This document shows, one piece after another, positions 1-8,968 of a stretch of 39,789 nt of DNA (position 1 is its first letter; each line of letters opens with the position of its first letter). The DNA lies in NCBI GenBank assembly GCA_029260965.1, contig JAJDCG010000001.1, positions 509,803 through 549,591 of the forward strand, read 5' to 3'. A model generated the notes under the pieces. It saw nothing but the letters and a program-made list of their open reading frames with translations, did not search any database and was not told the origin of the DNA. Source of the DNA: Candidatus Levyibacteriota bacterium (GTDB taxonomy: Bacteria > Patescibacteriota > Microgenomatia > Levybacterales > UBA12049). A program made the translations under genes and the position numbers.

Positions 1-125
1 CCGTCTGCTGTTATAACTCCGTCGTTGTTGCTGATTACTGTGCCGACATGTTCTTTTTTGACACCTGTTCCAACAGCGCCAAGTCTTTTTTCAAGCTTTG
101 ATAATATGTCTTCTGAATTAATCAT
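1..125 (-). CDS. atpA: ATP synthase F1 subunit alpha, N-terminal fragment
   Basis: Partial gene leaving the window at its left edge; only about 41 codons are visible and it is absent from the ORF track. The translation starts MINSEDILSKLEKRLG and continues into EHVGTVISNNDGVITADG, the beta-barrel N-terminal domain of the alpha subunit (family pattern: GxVxxVxDGIAxxxGL). The family forms the non-catalytic nucleotide-binding subunit of the F1 hexamer on the cytoplasmic face of the membrane. The ATG overlaps the 3' end of the delta-subunit gene by 8 bp, the usual delta-alpha order of atp operons, so translation is probably coupled. Catalytic-region residues lie outside the window. Confidence 0.88.
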   Translation of the reverse strand, partial: MINSEDILSKLEKRLGAVGTGVKKEHVGTVISNNDGVITAD

Positions 126-474
126 AGTTTTCTCCAATACTTTCAACAATTGATTCTAAGCTATTTCGTAGGTTCATTTCAACTATGTCGTCATTATCTG
201 TGATTTTTGAACCTACCATTAGAGTTGGATTTTTTTTAAATACTACTTTTTTATCTGCGTAAATTTTTTGTATATGTCTTTTCGTTTCTATATTTTCATC
301 TATTGGTGTTTCAACAATTACTGTCCTTATTTTTTCTGCCATTCTTAACCCTTTGATGTATTTCTTCAAATCCTTCCTGTTAAGCCTGTCAGCGATTTTA
401 AGTATTCTGTCCTGGTTAAGTTCATTTTTTTTATAACTGGTTATAATTAGTTGTTTTAAAAAAGTTTTATTCAC
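118..474 (-). CDS. atpH: ATP synthase F1 subunit delta (short form)
   Basis: 118 aa. In the family, delta is the peripheral-stalk protein joining the alpha N-termini to the b subunits. The C-terminal half carries the recognisable strand-helix end of the delta family (PTLMVGSKITDNDDIVEMNL, then a short helix), corresponding to the usual 'P-LIGG-x-I-x-x-x-D-x-V-x-D-x-S-x-x-x-x-L'. The family is usually about 175-180 aa, so roughly 60 residues are missing from the N-terminal helical bundle. Position between atpF (8-bp overlap) and atpA (8-bp overlap) supports the call more than sequence alone. No other start or in-frame extension upstream is available because atpF occupies that DNA. Confidence 0.8.
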   Translation of the reverse strand: MNKTFLKQLIITSYKKNELNQDRILKIADRLNRKDLKKYIKGLRMAEKIRTVIVETPIDENIETKRHIQKIYADKKVVFKKNPTLMVGSKITDNDDIVEMNLRNSLESIVESIGENYD

Positions 475-979
475 TGATTTGTTTTCCTTTCATTTTTATT
501 AGGGCATTTTTCATGATTGCTTCTTGTTCTTTTGTTCCGAATAGTCCTTTGAGTGAGTTTTCAAGAAATGAAACAGCAAGATTACTTACTTTTAATTCAA
601 GTCTTTTTTCTGCTTGGGAAGTTTCATGTGCTATTTGAGCTTTTGCCTCCTCAAGTATAGATTCAGCTTTTTTCCTAGCATTTTCCTCAGCTTCTGTCAG
701 AATTTTATCATTTTCTATTTTTGCCTCATCTACTATTTTTTTTGCTCTTTCATGAGCAGACTTCAAGACCCTTTCTTCTTTTTGCGTAGCATCTGCAAGT
801 CTCTGCTCTGCTTCCTCAGCATCTTTTAGTCCTTTTGATATTTTGTTTCTTCTTGATTCAATAGTTTTTAGTAGTGGTTTATACATATATTTTTTTAGAA
901 TTATGTATATAACCACGAAATTAACTATCTGGCCAAAAAATAATATTGGTTCAAAACCGAAATTAAATAATATTTCCAT
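467..979 (-). CDS. atpF: ATP synthase Fo subunit b
   Basis: 170 aa. One N-terminal membrane helix (about residues 7-28, FGFEPILFFGQIVNFVVIYI) is followed by a long charged Ala/Glu/Lys-rich coiled coil to the C-terminus, the classic single-span b-subunit architecture. In the family, two copies form the peripheral stalk that holds delta and the alpha3beta3 head against the a subunit. The YKPLLKTIESRRNKISKGL segment after the helix is typical. Length is close to the usual 155-170 aa. It lies between atpE and atpH in normal operon order, but 126 bp separate it from atpE, and that gap holds an inverted repeat. Confidence 0.93.
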   Translation of the reverse strand: MEILFNFGFEPILFFGQIVNFVVIYIILKKYMYKPLLKTIESRRNKISKGLKDAEEAEQRLADATQKEERVLKSAHERAKKIVDEAKIENDKILTEAEENARKKAESILEEAKAQIAHETSQAEKRLELKVSNLAVSFLENSLKGLFGTKEQEAIMKNALIKMKGKQISE

Positions 980-1000
980 AGTTTATTAATGAATACTCGT

Positions 1001-1089
1001 TGTCATTCTGAGGCAAAGCCGAAGAATCTCAATTATTACCTAAGCGCTCTGCAACAACCGAGATCCTTCGCTTAACGCTCAGGATGACA
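1001..1089. repeat. MITE/REP-like inverted repeat between atpE and atpF
   Basis: Two 30-bp arms (1001-1030, beginning TGTCATTCTGAG; 1060-1089, ending CTCAGGATGACA) are near-perfect reverse complements around a 29-bp loop. Only the bases following CTGAG and two single positions differ. The 'GTCATTCTGAG...GAAGAATCTC' arm resembles a repetitive hairpin I recall from intergenic regions of diverse bacterial genomes. It is non-coding and sits inside the atp operon, so the transcript would carry a stable hairpin there. I saw no second copy in this window. The repeat-family assignment is from memory and moderate in certainty; the inverted repeat itself is directly visible. Confidence 0.8.
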
Positions 1090-1105
1090 GCGGACTCAGT
1101 CCGTG

Positions 1106-1312
<207 letters not shown>

Positions 1313-1421
1313 TTACAAATCACCCCCCTTCGACTCAACAAAAACCTTGATACAGGATGGTTGTTGAAAATTCTTTTTTTTATAATATTTTTATTCATAT
1401 ATAGATTATTGTTTCCTTGTC

Positions 1422-2318
1422 TCAATGTTCTTCTGCGTGTGCATGATGTGGTGTTGTCAGGACCGCCATAAACACGAGAGTTAGTATAGAAAAAACAAGA
1501 GCTTGAACAACACTAACTATCGATTCAAGCAATAGAAATGGGAGTGGTGCCAAGAATGCAATCAAATTAGAAATTGTATGAAGAGCCACTTCTCCCGCAA
1601 ATATATTACCAAAAAGTCGGAAAGAAAGCGAGATCACTTTTGTTCCCTCAGCAACAAGTTCTAAAAGTCCCACATAAAGATTTACAGGATTAAGAGAAAA
1701 GTATCGACTTAAATAATCTTTGATTCCTGTTAGTTGGATACTCAACATATGTGTTGCAACAATAGATACCACAGCCAATGCGAGCGTTACATTTATGTCG
1801 CTTGTAGCACCTCTTAAAAGAGGGACAAGTTCCTTATTCGCTTTTGTTGATTCTTGAGTAGCTCCCGTCGTATGATCTGTGTTTTCATCGTTCACACTAT
1901 GCTGTGTATTTGATTTTTCAACATCTTTTTTGTTTCCCGAATTTGTAGAGGAAGCAGCATGTGTTTTTTCAATTAAACGTGCATGTGCTGCTCCTTCTTT
2001 ATAAAAACCTATTGAACCCACGCCAGGTAAAAGCCCCATGAGGTTGGCCACAAGTATAAACAAAAATAAAGTCATTACATATGGGAATATTCTAAGCGCT
2101 GCTTTTTTAGTTGATGATATCGATTCGGTAAGGTTATACATCGATTCAATAAGGGGTTCAGAAATAGTCTGAAATCCGCTTGGAATTTTTTTTATGTTTT
2201 TTGATGTATATAGAGCTGCCAAAATTAGCACCCCATCTACAACAATGGTGTGCAAAAGTGTGTTTGTTATAGGTAGAGGACCTATATTGGTTATAATATC
2301 AGGGGAAAACGCCGCCAT
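1422..2318 (-). CDS. atpB: ATP synthase Fo subunit a
   Basis: 298 aa, hydrophobic, several membrane helices. It forms the ion half-channels against the c ring. The essential arginine helix is present (VISLSFRLFGNIFAGE). The N-terminal part has the usual 'ITNTLLHTIVVDGVLI' helix and the GLLPG end of a membrane segment. Between GLLPGVGSIGF and the next conserved block (ATSDINVTLALA) there is a Ser/Thr/Asn/Lys-rich hydrophilic stretch of roughly 60 residues (about 115-170) that I do not know from other a subunits. The C-terminus is His-rich (TTPHHAHAEEH). First gene of the operon, with a promoter close upstream. Confidence 0.95.
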   Translation of the reverse strand: MAAFSPDIITNIGPLPITNTLLHTIVVDGVLILAALYTSKNIKKIPSGFQTISEPLIESMYNLTESISSTKKAALRIFPYVMTLFLFILVANLMGLLPGVGSIGFYKEGAAHARLIEKTHAASSTNSGNKKDVEKSNTQHSVNDENTDHTTGATQESTKANKELVPLLRGATSDINVTLALAVVSIVATHMLSIQLTGIKDYLSRYFSLNPVNLYVGLLELVAEGTKVISLSFRLFGNIFAGEVALHTISNLIAFLAPLPFLLLESIVSVVQALVFSILTLVFMAVLTTPHHAHAEEH

Positions 2319-2332
2319 ATCTTTATGCCTTT

Positions 2333-2361
2333 ATTGTAATTGTAAGCTCAAAATAAGTCAA
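2333..2361 (-). promoter_or_regulatory. Predicted promoter of the atp operon
   Basis: On the minus strand TTGACT (2356-2361) and TACAAT (2333-2338) are separated by 17 bp, and the atpB ATG lies 14 nt after the -10 box. An AAAGG stretch may serve as ribosome-binding site. It sits right after the dnaE stop, so atp genes can be transcribed independently of the upstream run. Confidence 0.6.
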
Positions 2362-2365
2362 GAAG

Positions 2366-5300
2366 TTAATTGGGTAGATAATTAGATGCTTGTCTTATTG
2401 TTTCTGTAAGTATGACTGGGGTGTCATCTTTAAAATCAAGCTTACCTTCAACAACAATAACATTATCGTTGTATAATTCATGCTTGTATAGGTCAAATAC
2501 AGTTGGAAAAACAACTACCTCAATTCCCTTGCCAGTCTCATCCGTTATCCGCACAAATGCCATCTCGCGTCCTCCATTTTTTGTGATGATTTTTTTTGCG
2601 CTTTCTATAATTCCAGCTATTTTAACTTTTTTTCCTTCCTGATCTTCTTCAAGTGATTCTATGTCATGTGTCATAATTTTTTTAATTTTTTCAAGTGTTC
2701 CTAAATGGGGATGTGATGTAAGATAAAAACCTAAGTATTCTTTTTCAAATCCTAGTTTTTCTTGCAAAGTGAAGTCTTTTATGTCTGATGATGTTATGTC
2801 TATGCCAGAAGCGTCTGCTGCATCGTCTGTTTCAAATAATGATTTTTGCCCTTCGGATGAGTGCTTTTTTATTTGATTTGCTTTGACTACTACCTCGGAA
2901 AGTCCAACCAATAGACTTGCTCTGTTTCCAAACTTATCCATGGCACCTGCCTTTATAAGCGATTCCATAGTTTTTTTATTGACTGTCGAGAGATTTACTC
3001 GCATTGCAAAATCTCCAAGACTGACAAATGGTTTTTGGGATCTTTCTGAATATATTGCCTCAATTGCAGCACTCCCAACATTCTTGATAGCAGATAGGCC
3101 AAATCTGACTCTGGAACCGTTCTCAATTGAAAAGTCTTCTTCTGATCTATTGATATCAGGGGGGAGGACTTCAAGTTTTAATCTTTTACATTCAAGTATT
3201 GCCTGTGCTATTTTTTCGTTTTTTGCAGGGCCAGTCGTACCTCTAGACTCAGCGGTAAGCAGTGCGGTCATAAATTCTACGGGATAATTTGCTTTTAGAT
3301 ATGCTGTTCTGAAAGCAATTGTAGCGTAGCAGGCAGCGTGAGCTTTGTTAAATCCGTATCCTGCAAAAGGTGCTATAAGATCAAAAAATTCTTCAGCCTT
3401 TTTTTGTGTAAGACCATTTGCGATGCATCCTTTCACAAACAATGCTTTCTGCTTCTTCATTTCACTTGGGATTTTTTTACCAACAGCCTTTCTAAATTTG
3501 TCAGCCTCAAGCCATGTGTAACCAGCAATTGCAATTGCCGTTAGGAATACGTCGTCTTGATAGACGAGCATTCCATAGGTTTGTTTGAGTATGTCTTTGA
3601 GCCGTGGATCAGGATAGGTAATTAGCTTGGGATTGTGTTTTCTTTTTATATATTCTGGAATTATTCCCATGGGGCCTGGACGGTAGAGTGCAACCATAGC
3701 TTGTAAATCAAAAATACTGGTTGGTTTTAGCTCTTTTATATACCTTCTCATCCCTGGTGATTCAAGTTGAAAAATGCCTGTTGTCTCTCCGAGGGAAAGT
3801 AGTTCATAGGTTTTTTTATCAGAAAGATCTACTTTTTCAAAATTGATTTCTTTGTCTCTGTTTTTTTTAATAAACTTTATTGTTTCCTCAATAATCGTTA
3901 AGTTTCGGAGACCAAGAAAATCCATTTTTAGTAATCCCACTCCATCCTCGCCGACGTTGTACATATCATACTGTGTCACGATTTTGTCGCCATTTGTTTC
4001 TTTTTGAAGAGGTACATATTCAGTTAGCTCTTGGTCTGCTATGACAACTCCTGCAGCATGGACAGATGCATGGCGTGCCACACCCTCTAGTTTTTTTGCT
4101 AGATCAAGTAATTTTTTTGTTTCTGGTTCTGAGTCATATGCTTTTTTTAAATCCTGACTTTGGTTGAGTGCATTATCTATTGTCATGGAATGACCCTGCC
4201 AACCCGGAGGGATCATTTTTGATATTCTGTCAGGTGCAGAGTATGGCATGCCAAGCGCGCGGCCGACATCGCGTACAGACCCTCTGGCCTCCATTGTTCC
4301 AAAAGTGATTATCTGCGCAACTTTTTCCTTGCCGTATTTTTCTGTTACATATTCTATAACCTCATCTCGTCTGGTATCAGCAAAATCAAGATCAATATCT
4401 GGTGCAGATGGGCGATCGGGGTTGAGAAAGCGCTCGAATGGTAGTTTGAAAAAGAAAGGGTCAACATCAGTTATTCTTAGTGCGTATGAAACAACAGACC
4501 CAGCTGCTGATCCGCGTCCAGGGCCAACCATTATATTTCTGTTTTTTGCCCAATTTACAAAATCAGACACAACTAAAAAGTAGGTTTCATATTTTTTACC
4601 AGTTATTATTGAGAGTTCATAATCAACCCGTTCGTTGATTTCTGGGGTTATTTCGGGATAGCGGGATTTTAGTCCTTCCATAACAAGTTTTCTTAAATAT
4701 GTTGCTGGGGTAGTGTTTTTGGGTACATTGAAAATAGGCATTATCCATTTTCCTAGTTTTATTTCCACATTACATCTTTTACCAATTTTTATTGCGTTTT
4801 CAATTGCTTCTGGTGTTTCTTCAAAAAGTTTTTTCATCTCATTTGCTGGTTTGATATAGAAATCTGGAGATCCGATCATCGATAACTTGCGGTTCTTGTC
4901 GTTTATGGTATTTTGAGTTTGAATACAGAGAAGTATTTCCTGACCCTCTGCATCTTCTTTTTTCGTGTAGTGATTATCATTTGTGGCAACCACAGGAAGT
5001 CCGAGCTTTTTAGAAATTTTAAGTAATTTTTGATTGACATTCTCCTGGGGTGGTACGTTAATGTGTTTCTGAAGCTCTAGATAAAAATGATCTGGTCCAA
5101 AAATTTGAGAGAGTTTTTTAGCTCTCTCTTCTGCTAGTGCGTCTTCATTGTGATTTAATGGATCTGACACATATCCGTTAACACATGCACTCAAGCAAAT
5201 TAGTCCTTCATGATATTTTTCAAGAAGCTGTAGGTCAACCCGAGGTTTATAGTAGTATCCCTCGAGGTGAGAGATTGTGATTATTTTCATTAAGTTTTTA

Positions 5301-5596
5301 TACCCAGTATTATTTTCTGCAAGCAAAATAAGATGATTGTACTCCTTGTCTTCGTTGGGATCTTTATCCTTGAGGGATCTTTTCGCGACATATATTTCAG
5401 CTCCAATAATCGGCTTGATTCCTGCCTCACGACAAGTTTTGTAAAATTTAATTGCTCCATACATATTGCCATGATCTGTGATGGCTATAGAACTCATGCC
5501 GAGTTCCTTTACGTGTTCGACCATGTTTTGGATTTTTTGAAGACCGTCAAGAAGAGAATATTCTGTGTGATTGTGGAGGTGAACAAAATCTGCCAT
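2366..5596 (-). CDS. dnaE: DNA polymerase III subunit alpha (DnaE)
   Basis: 1076 aa replicative polymerase of the C family, complete and without an intein. Order: PHP domain (about 1-270), polymerase core, helix-hairpin-helix region (about 860-900), OB fold (about 985-1030). The polymerase site is visible as PDIDLDFAD near residue 400 after the PGRGSAAGS motif. All PHP metal-site motifs look intact (HLHNHTEYS, ITDHGNM, GAEIY, YNHLILLA, SACVNG, NDNHY), unlike the degenerate E. coli PHP. A PHP-based proofreading exonuclease is therefore plausible (inference from DnaE enzymes with intact PHP). The ATG is 15 bp after gatB, and a TATAAT box lies 6 nt before it, so it may also have its own promoter. 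Confidence 0.97.
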   Translation of the reverse strand: MADFVHLHNHTEYSLLDGLQKIQNMVEHVKELGMSSIAITDHGNMYGAIKFYKTCREAGIKPIIGAEIYVAKRSLKDKDPNEDKEYNHLILLAENNTGYKNLMKIITISHLEGYYYKPRVDLQLLEKYHEGLICLSACVNGYVSDPLNHNEDALAEERAKKLSQIFGPDHFYLELQKHINVPPQENVNQKLLKISKKLGLPVVATNDNHYTKKEDAEGQEILLCIQTQNTINDKNRKLSMIGSPDFYIKPANEMKKLFEETPEAIENAIKIGKRCNVEIKLGKWIMPIFNVPKNTTPATYLRKLVMEGLKSRYPEITPEINERVDYELSIITGKKYETYFLVVSDFVNWAKNRNIMVGPGRGSAAGSVVSYALRITDVDPFFFKLPFERFLNPDRPSAPDIDLDFADTRRDEVIEYVTEKYGKEKVAQIITFGTMEARGSVRDVGRALGMPYSAPDRISKMIPPGWQGHSMTIDNALNQSQDLKKAYDSEPETKKLLDLAKKLEGVARHASVHAAGVVIADQELTEYVPLQKETNGDKIVTQYDMYNVGEDGVGLLKMDFLGLRNLTIIEETIKFIKKNRDKEINFEKVDLSDKKTYELLSLGETTGIFQLESPGMRRYIKELKPTSIFDLQAMVALYRPGPMGIIPEYIKRKHNPKLITYPDPRLKDILKQTYGMLVYQDDVFLTAIAIAGYTWLEADKFRKAVGKKIPSEMKKQKALFVKGCIANGLTQKKAEEFFDLIAPFAGYGFNKAHAACYATIAFRTAYLKANYPVEFMTALLTAESRGTTGPAKNEKIAQAILECKRLKLEVLPPDINRSEEDFSIENGSRVRFGLSAIKNVGSAAIEAIYSERSQKPFVSLGDFAMRVNLSTVNKKTMESLIKAGAMDKFGNRASLLVGLSEVVVKANQIKKHSSEGQKSLFETDDAADASGIDITSSDIKDFTLQEKLGFEKEYLGFYLTSHPHLGTLEKIKKIMTHDIESLEEDQEGKKVKIAGIIESAKKIITKNGGREMAFVRITDETGKGIEVVVFPTVFDLYKHELYNDNVIVVEGKLDFKDDTPVILTETIRQASNYLPN

Positions 5597-5611
5597 GCGT
5601 TTATTATAAAG

Positions 5612-6928
5612 TTATTTTATCATTTTAACTAATAATTGTTTTACCTGGCTAGCATCTACCTTGCCAAGTTTTTTCATAGCTTGTCCCAAAAGAAACATCA
5701 GAGCATTTTCCTTTCCTCCTAAATATTCCTCAACTGCTTTAGTATTTTGAGTAAGTACTTCTTTTACTACTTTTTGAAGCTTCTTTTCATCCATCGCATC
5801 AGTCTGTCCTGCTTTTACGATAATTTTTACAAGAGTAGCAGGTAGGATATTTTCAATATTAGGTTTTTTATTTATTATTGTGTTTGCAATTTGTTTAGGA
5901 TTTATTTTATAATCCTGACCGACTTTAACTGTGTTCTCAAAATAATCCGCAAGATTTTTCTCTCTTGTTAATATTTCTGCATCATATTCAGTAAGTTTAT
6001 ATTCGGCTTCAAATCTTTTTCTTTTTGCATCTGGTAATTCAGGAATTTGAGATTTGAGTTCTGCAATTTGAGTATCTGTAAAAGTAATTGGTGGTATGTC
6101 CGGTTCGGGAAAGTACCTGTAGTCCATAGCATCTTCTTTTGATCTTTGAGAGAAGGTTTTTTGTTGTATCTCATCCCAACCTCGGGTTTCTTGAGGTGGA
6201 ACCTCATTTTTGTCAAGAATTTCTGTTTGCCTTTTTATTTCATAATTTACAGCTTTTTCTACAAACTTGAATGAATTAATGTTTTTAACTTCCACCTTGT
6301 AGTTTGGTAATATGTTGCTTGTTTCTTGCTGCTTATCTCTTAGTGAAATATTTGGCTCAAGTCTCATGTCGCCCTTTTCCATGTCAGCGTCAGCAACATC
6401 AAGATATCTGACAGCTTGTCTTAATTTTTGGAGGTATTCTTTTACGTCTTTTGCATCATGAAAATCAGGTTCAGTTACTATTTCAACAAGAGGAACGCCA
6501 GATCGGTTAAAATCAATCAAACTTATTTCCCCATCATGGATCAGCTTTCCTGTATCTTCTTCCATGTGTACGCGTCTGATTCTGATTCTATTGCCGTTTG
6601 ATAGGGTAATGTGCCCGTTATGACCAAATGGCAGATCATATTGGCTGATTTGATATCCTTTTGATAAATCTGGGTAAAAATAGTTTTTTCGATCAAATTT
6701 TGAGAACATATTTATTTTACAATTTAAACTGAGGGAAATTTTTATACACCAGTCGATTGCTTTTTTATTCGGAACAGGGAGCGCTCCAGGAAGCCCAAGA
6801 CAAACAGGGCAGGTTTGGCTGTTTGGTTGTTTGCCAAAATAATTTGCAGCACAACCACAAAACATCTTTGAACTTGTCTTTAGCTCTACATGTGTTTCAA
6901 GTCCAATTACTGGTGTGTATTTATTCAT
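5612..6928 (-). CDS. gatB: Asp-tRNA(Asn)/Glu-tRNA(Gln) amidotransferase subunit B
   Basis: 438 aa. Kinase/transamidase subunit of GatCAB, which converts mischarged Glu-tRNA(Gln) and/or Asp-tRNA(Asn) in the cytoplasm using ammonia channelled from GatA. Diagnostic motifs: GLETHVEL at the N-terminus, the CPVCLGLPG segment with neighbouring cysteines, and NRSGVPLVEIVTEPD. The C-terminal YqeY-like tail (about 290-438) is present; total length is slightly below the usual 475. The start overlaps the end of gatA by 4 bp (ATGA type). Presence of GatCAB suggests at least one of GlnRS or AsnRS is missing, which this window cannot show. Confidence 0.96.
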   Translation of the reverse strand: MNKYTPVIGLETHVELKTSSKMFCGCAANYFGKQPNSQTCPVCLGLPGALPVPNKKAIDWCIKISLSLNCKINMFSKFDRKNYFYPDLSKGYQISQYDLPFGHNGHITLSNGNRIRIRRVHMEEDTGKLIHDGEISLIDFNRSGVPLVEIVTEPDFHDAKDVKEYLQKLRQAVRYLDVADADMEKGDMRLEPNISLRDKQQETSNILPNYKVEVKNINSFKFVEKAVNYEIKRQTEILDKNEVPPQETRGWDEIQQKTFSQRSKEDAMDYRYFPEPDIPPITFTDTQIAELKSQIPELPDAKRKRFEAEYKLTEYDAEILTREKNLADYFENTVKVGQDYKINPKQIANTIINKKPNIENILPATLVKIIVKAGQTDAMDEKKLQKVVKEVLTQNTKAVEEYLGGKENALMFLLGQAMKKLGKVDASQVKQLLVKMIK

Positions 6929-8328
6929 AGTTTTGGTTTAATTTTGTTCCAATTTGTTTCCTGTTCATATTTGTATGCTGTGTTTAGGATTATTTCTTCT
7001 CCTAACTGCGGGCCGATTATGTCCATGCCGATTGGAAGTCCTGCTTTTGAAAAACCAACAGGAACGTTTACTCCGCTTAATCCAGCCAAAGATGATGGCT
7101 CTACCAACATATCTTGCAGTTCACCAAACATTGATTGATCTTTGCTTGCCCCAACTTTTAGGGCTGTGGTAGGGGATGTGGGACCGATGATCACATCCAC
7201 GTTATTAAATGCTTTATTAAAGTCATTTATTATAGCTGTCCTTACTTTCATGGCTTTATTGTAGTAAGCATCATAATATCCTGCTGAAAGTGTGTATGTC
7301 CCGAGCATTATTCTTCTTTTGGCTTCATCACCAAAGTAAGATCGATCATTTCCATATCTTATGCCGTCAAAACGTGCTAGATTCGATGAAACTTCAGCGC
7401 GTTGAATAATCGTATATACAGCAATTGAATATTTTGGATGTATAAGTTTTATGTTTTTTGTTTTTGCGCCAAGTTTCTCAAGAACTTGTATGGCATCTTC
7501 TACTTTTTCTTTTACCTCGTTGTCTACGCCATCAAAATAATCATCTGATATTCCAATCTTAAGGCCTCGTATATTTTTATTAATATTTTTCAGATAGTCA
7601 GGGATAGGAAGAGGTGAAGTGGTTGCATCATATGGATCAGATCCTGCGAGAACTTGAAGTAAAATAGCGGCATCAGTCACAGATTTAGTAATGGGACCCG
7701 GGGAATCAAGGCTTGATCCCATGGCAACTACACCATAGCGACTAACACGTCCATAAGTAGGTTTTAGACCTACTACTCCGCACCAGCTGGCAGGTTGTCT
7801 GATTGATCCTGCGGTTTCAGATCCAATTGCTGCTATAGTTTCGTCTGATGCAACGCTGGCTGCTCCTCCTCCAGATGAGCCACCAGGAAGATAGTCCGTA
7901 TCCCAGGGGTTTTTGGTGCTGCCATAATCAGATGTTTCGGTGCTTGATCCATGTGCCCAAGCATCCATATTGGTTTTGCCAAGTATCACAGCTCCTGCAT
8001 TTTTGAGTTTCTTCACAACAGTTGCATCAAAAGGTGGGATGTAGTCATCAAGCACCCTACTGGATGCAGTTGTTCTTATTCCTTTGGTTGAGAAATTATC
8101 CTTTATTGATAGGGGAATACCAAGAAGTGGTGAGTCTGATCCTGCAGCACGTTTTTTATCTGCTTTTCTTGCCTCCTCAATCGCTTCATTTTCCGTAACT
8201 GTCACAAAAGCATTGATCTTTGGTTCAAGCTTTTTGATCCTTGCAAGATATGCCTTTGTTAGTTCGACGGATGAGATTTCTTTATTTTTTAATTTTTTTA
8301 GAGCGTTGGTAATTGTGAAATTAATCAT
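6925..8328 (-). CDS. gatA: Glu/Asp-tRNA amidotransferase subunit A (amidase)
   Basis: 467 aa, amidase-signature family; releases ammonia from glutamine for GatB. The Ser-cisSer-Lys triad can be placed: Lys76 in SIKDNF, Ser151 in the GGSSGGG signature and nucleophile Ser175 in SETAGSIRQPA. Spacing agrees with known GatA proteins. YGSTKNPWD and GLKPTYGRVSRYG are also typical. It overlaps gatB by 4 bp and the upstream histidine-phosphatase gene by 8 bp, so the four genes are probably translated as a coupled unit. Full length, nothing missing. Confidence 0.97.
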   Translation of the reverse strand: MINFTITNALKKLKNKEISSVELTKAYLARIKKLEPKINAFVTVTENEAIEEARKADKKRAAGSDSPLLGIPLSIKDNFSTKGIRTTASSRVLDDYIPPFDATVVKKLKNAGAVILGKTNMDAWAHGSSTETSDYGSTKNPWDTDYLPGGSSGGGAASVASDETIAAIGSETAGSIRQPASWCGVVGLKPTYGRVSRYGVVAMGSSLDSPGPITKSVTDAAILLQVLAGSDPYDATTSPLPIPDYLKNINKNIRGLKIGISDDYFDGVDNEVKEKVEDAIQVLEKLGAKTKNIKLIHPKYSIAVYTIIQRAEVSSNLARFDGIRYGNDRSYFGDEAKRRIMLGTYTLSAGYYDAYYNKAMKVRTAIINDFNKAFNNVDVIIGPTSPTTALKVGASKDQSMFGELQDMLVEPSSLAGLSGVNVPVGFSKAGLPIGMDIIGPQLGEEIILNTAYKYEQETNWNKIKPKL

Positions 8329-8968
8329 TAGCTATTGTTTTATTGATACCATGAGTTTCCTTGATATAAAAGTCAACTCCGTCTGATTCAAGAATAAAAT
8401 AGCCTGTGTTTTCTATGCTATGTCCTGGGAGCTGGTCATACGTAGCAAAACCGATTTTTACCAAAAACTTTCTCATTATCCCACCATGACAGACTATTAA
8501 GACGGTTTTATGCTTATAAGCAACTGCAACCTCGCGTATAAATGTGATTAGTCTAATTGCCGCCTCCTCCGCAGTCTCTTCGTCAGCATATCTATATTGC
8601 ATTTTTGCTTCTTCTGAGAGATTGAGCAGTCCCTCCCTAATTTTTTCCATAAGCAGGTGTCTCTTGCCTGCATTTTTGCCTGAATTCATTTCCCTTATAG
8701 CATTTGTTGTTTGAATTGCAATTTTCTTCTCTAAAGCAATAATTTCGGCGGTTTGTTTTGCGCGTGCCATATCTGATGAAAAAACTGCATCAAACTTTAC
8801 ATTTTTAAATTTTTTAGAAAGAATTTTAGCTTGAGATATACCAAGAGATGTAAGATTCGCTAAAAGTTCTAGCTGAGGGTCAAATTCTTTTTTTGCCTTA
8901 ATAAGAACATTATGTTCAGCCTCTCCATGTCTGACGATGTAAATAGTTGTTAGGTCTTTTTTATTCAT
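8321..8968 (-). CDS. Histidine phosphatase (phosphoglycerate mutase-like) family protein
   Basis: 215 aa. The catalytic IVRHGEAEHN motif lies at the N-terminus (Arg13-His14-Gly15), a second motif FDAVFSSDMARAKQTAEII follows, and the second histidine is in VLIVCHGGIMRKF. It belongs to branch 2-like cofactor-independent phosphatases such as CobC/PhoE/GpmB relatives; substrate cannot be told from sequence. It sits between gatC and gatA, overlapping each by 8 bp, so it is co-translated with the amidotransferase. No known functional reason links it to GatCAB. Distinct from the GpmA-type domain encoded at 24111-25454. Confidence 0.88.
   Translation of the reverse strand: MNKKDLTTIYIVRHGEAEHNVLIKAKKEFDPQLELLANLTSLGISQAKILSKKFKNVKFDAVFSSDMARAKQTAEIIALEKKIAIQTTNAIREMNSGKNAGKRHLLMEKIREGLLNLSEEAKMQYRYADEETAEEAAIRLITFIREVAVAYKHKTVLIVCHGGIMRKFLVKIGFATYDQLPGHSIENTGYFILESDGVDFYIKETHGINKTIAND

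Noticed and set aside
1313-1421. Possible hairpin or terminator between atpB and atpE
   Set aside because: Only an imperfect short pairing (CAACAA/TTGTTG) with no T-run on the coding strand; not supported.
2883-3287. 134-aa plus-strand ORF inside dnaE
   Set aside because: Shadow of DnaE; no start signals or recognisable motif.
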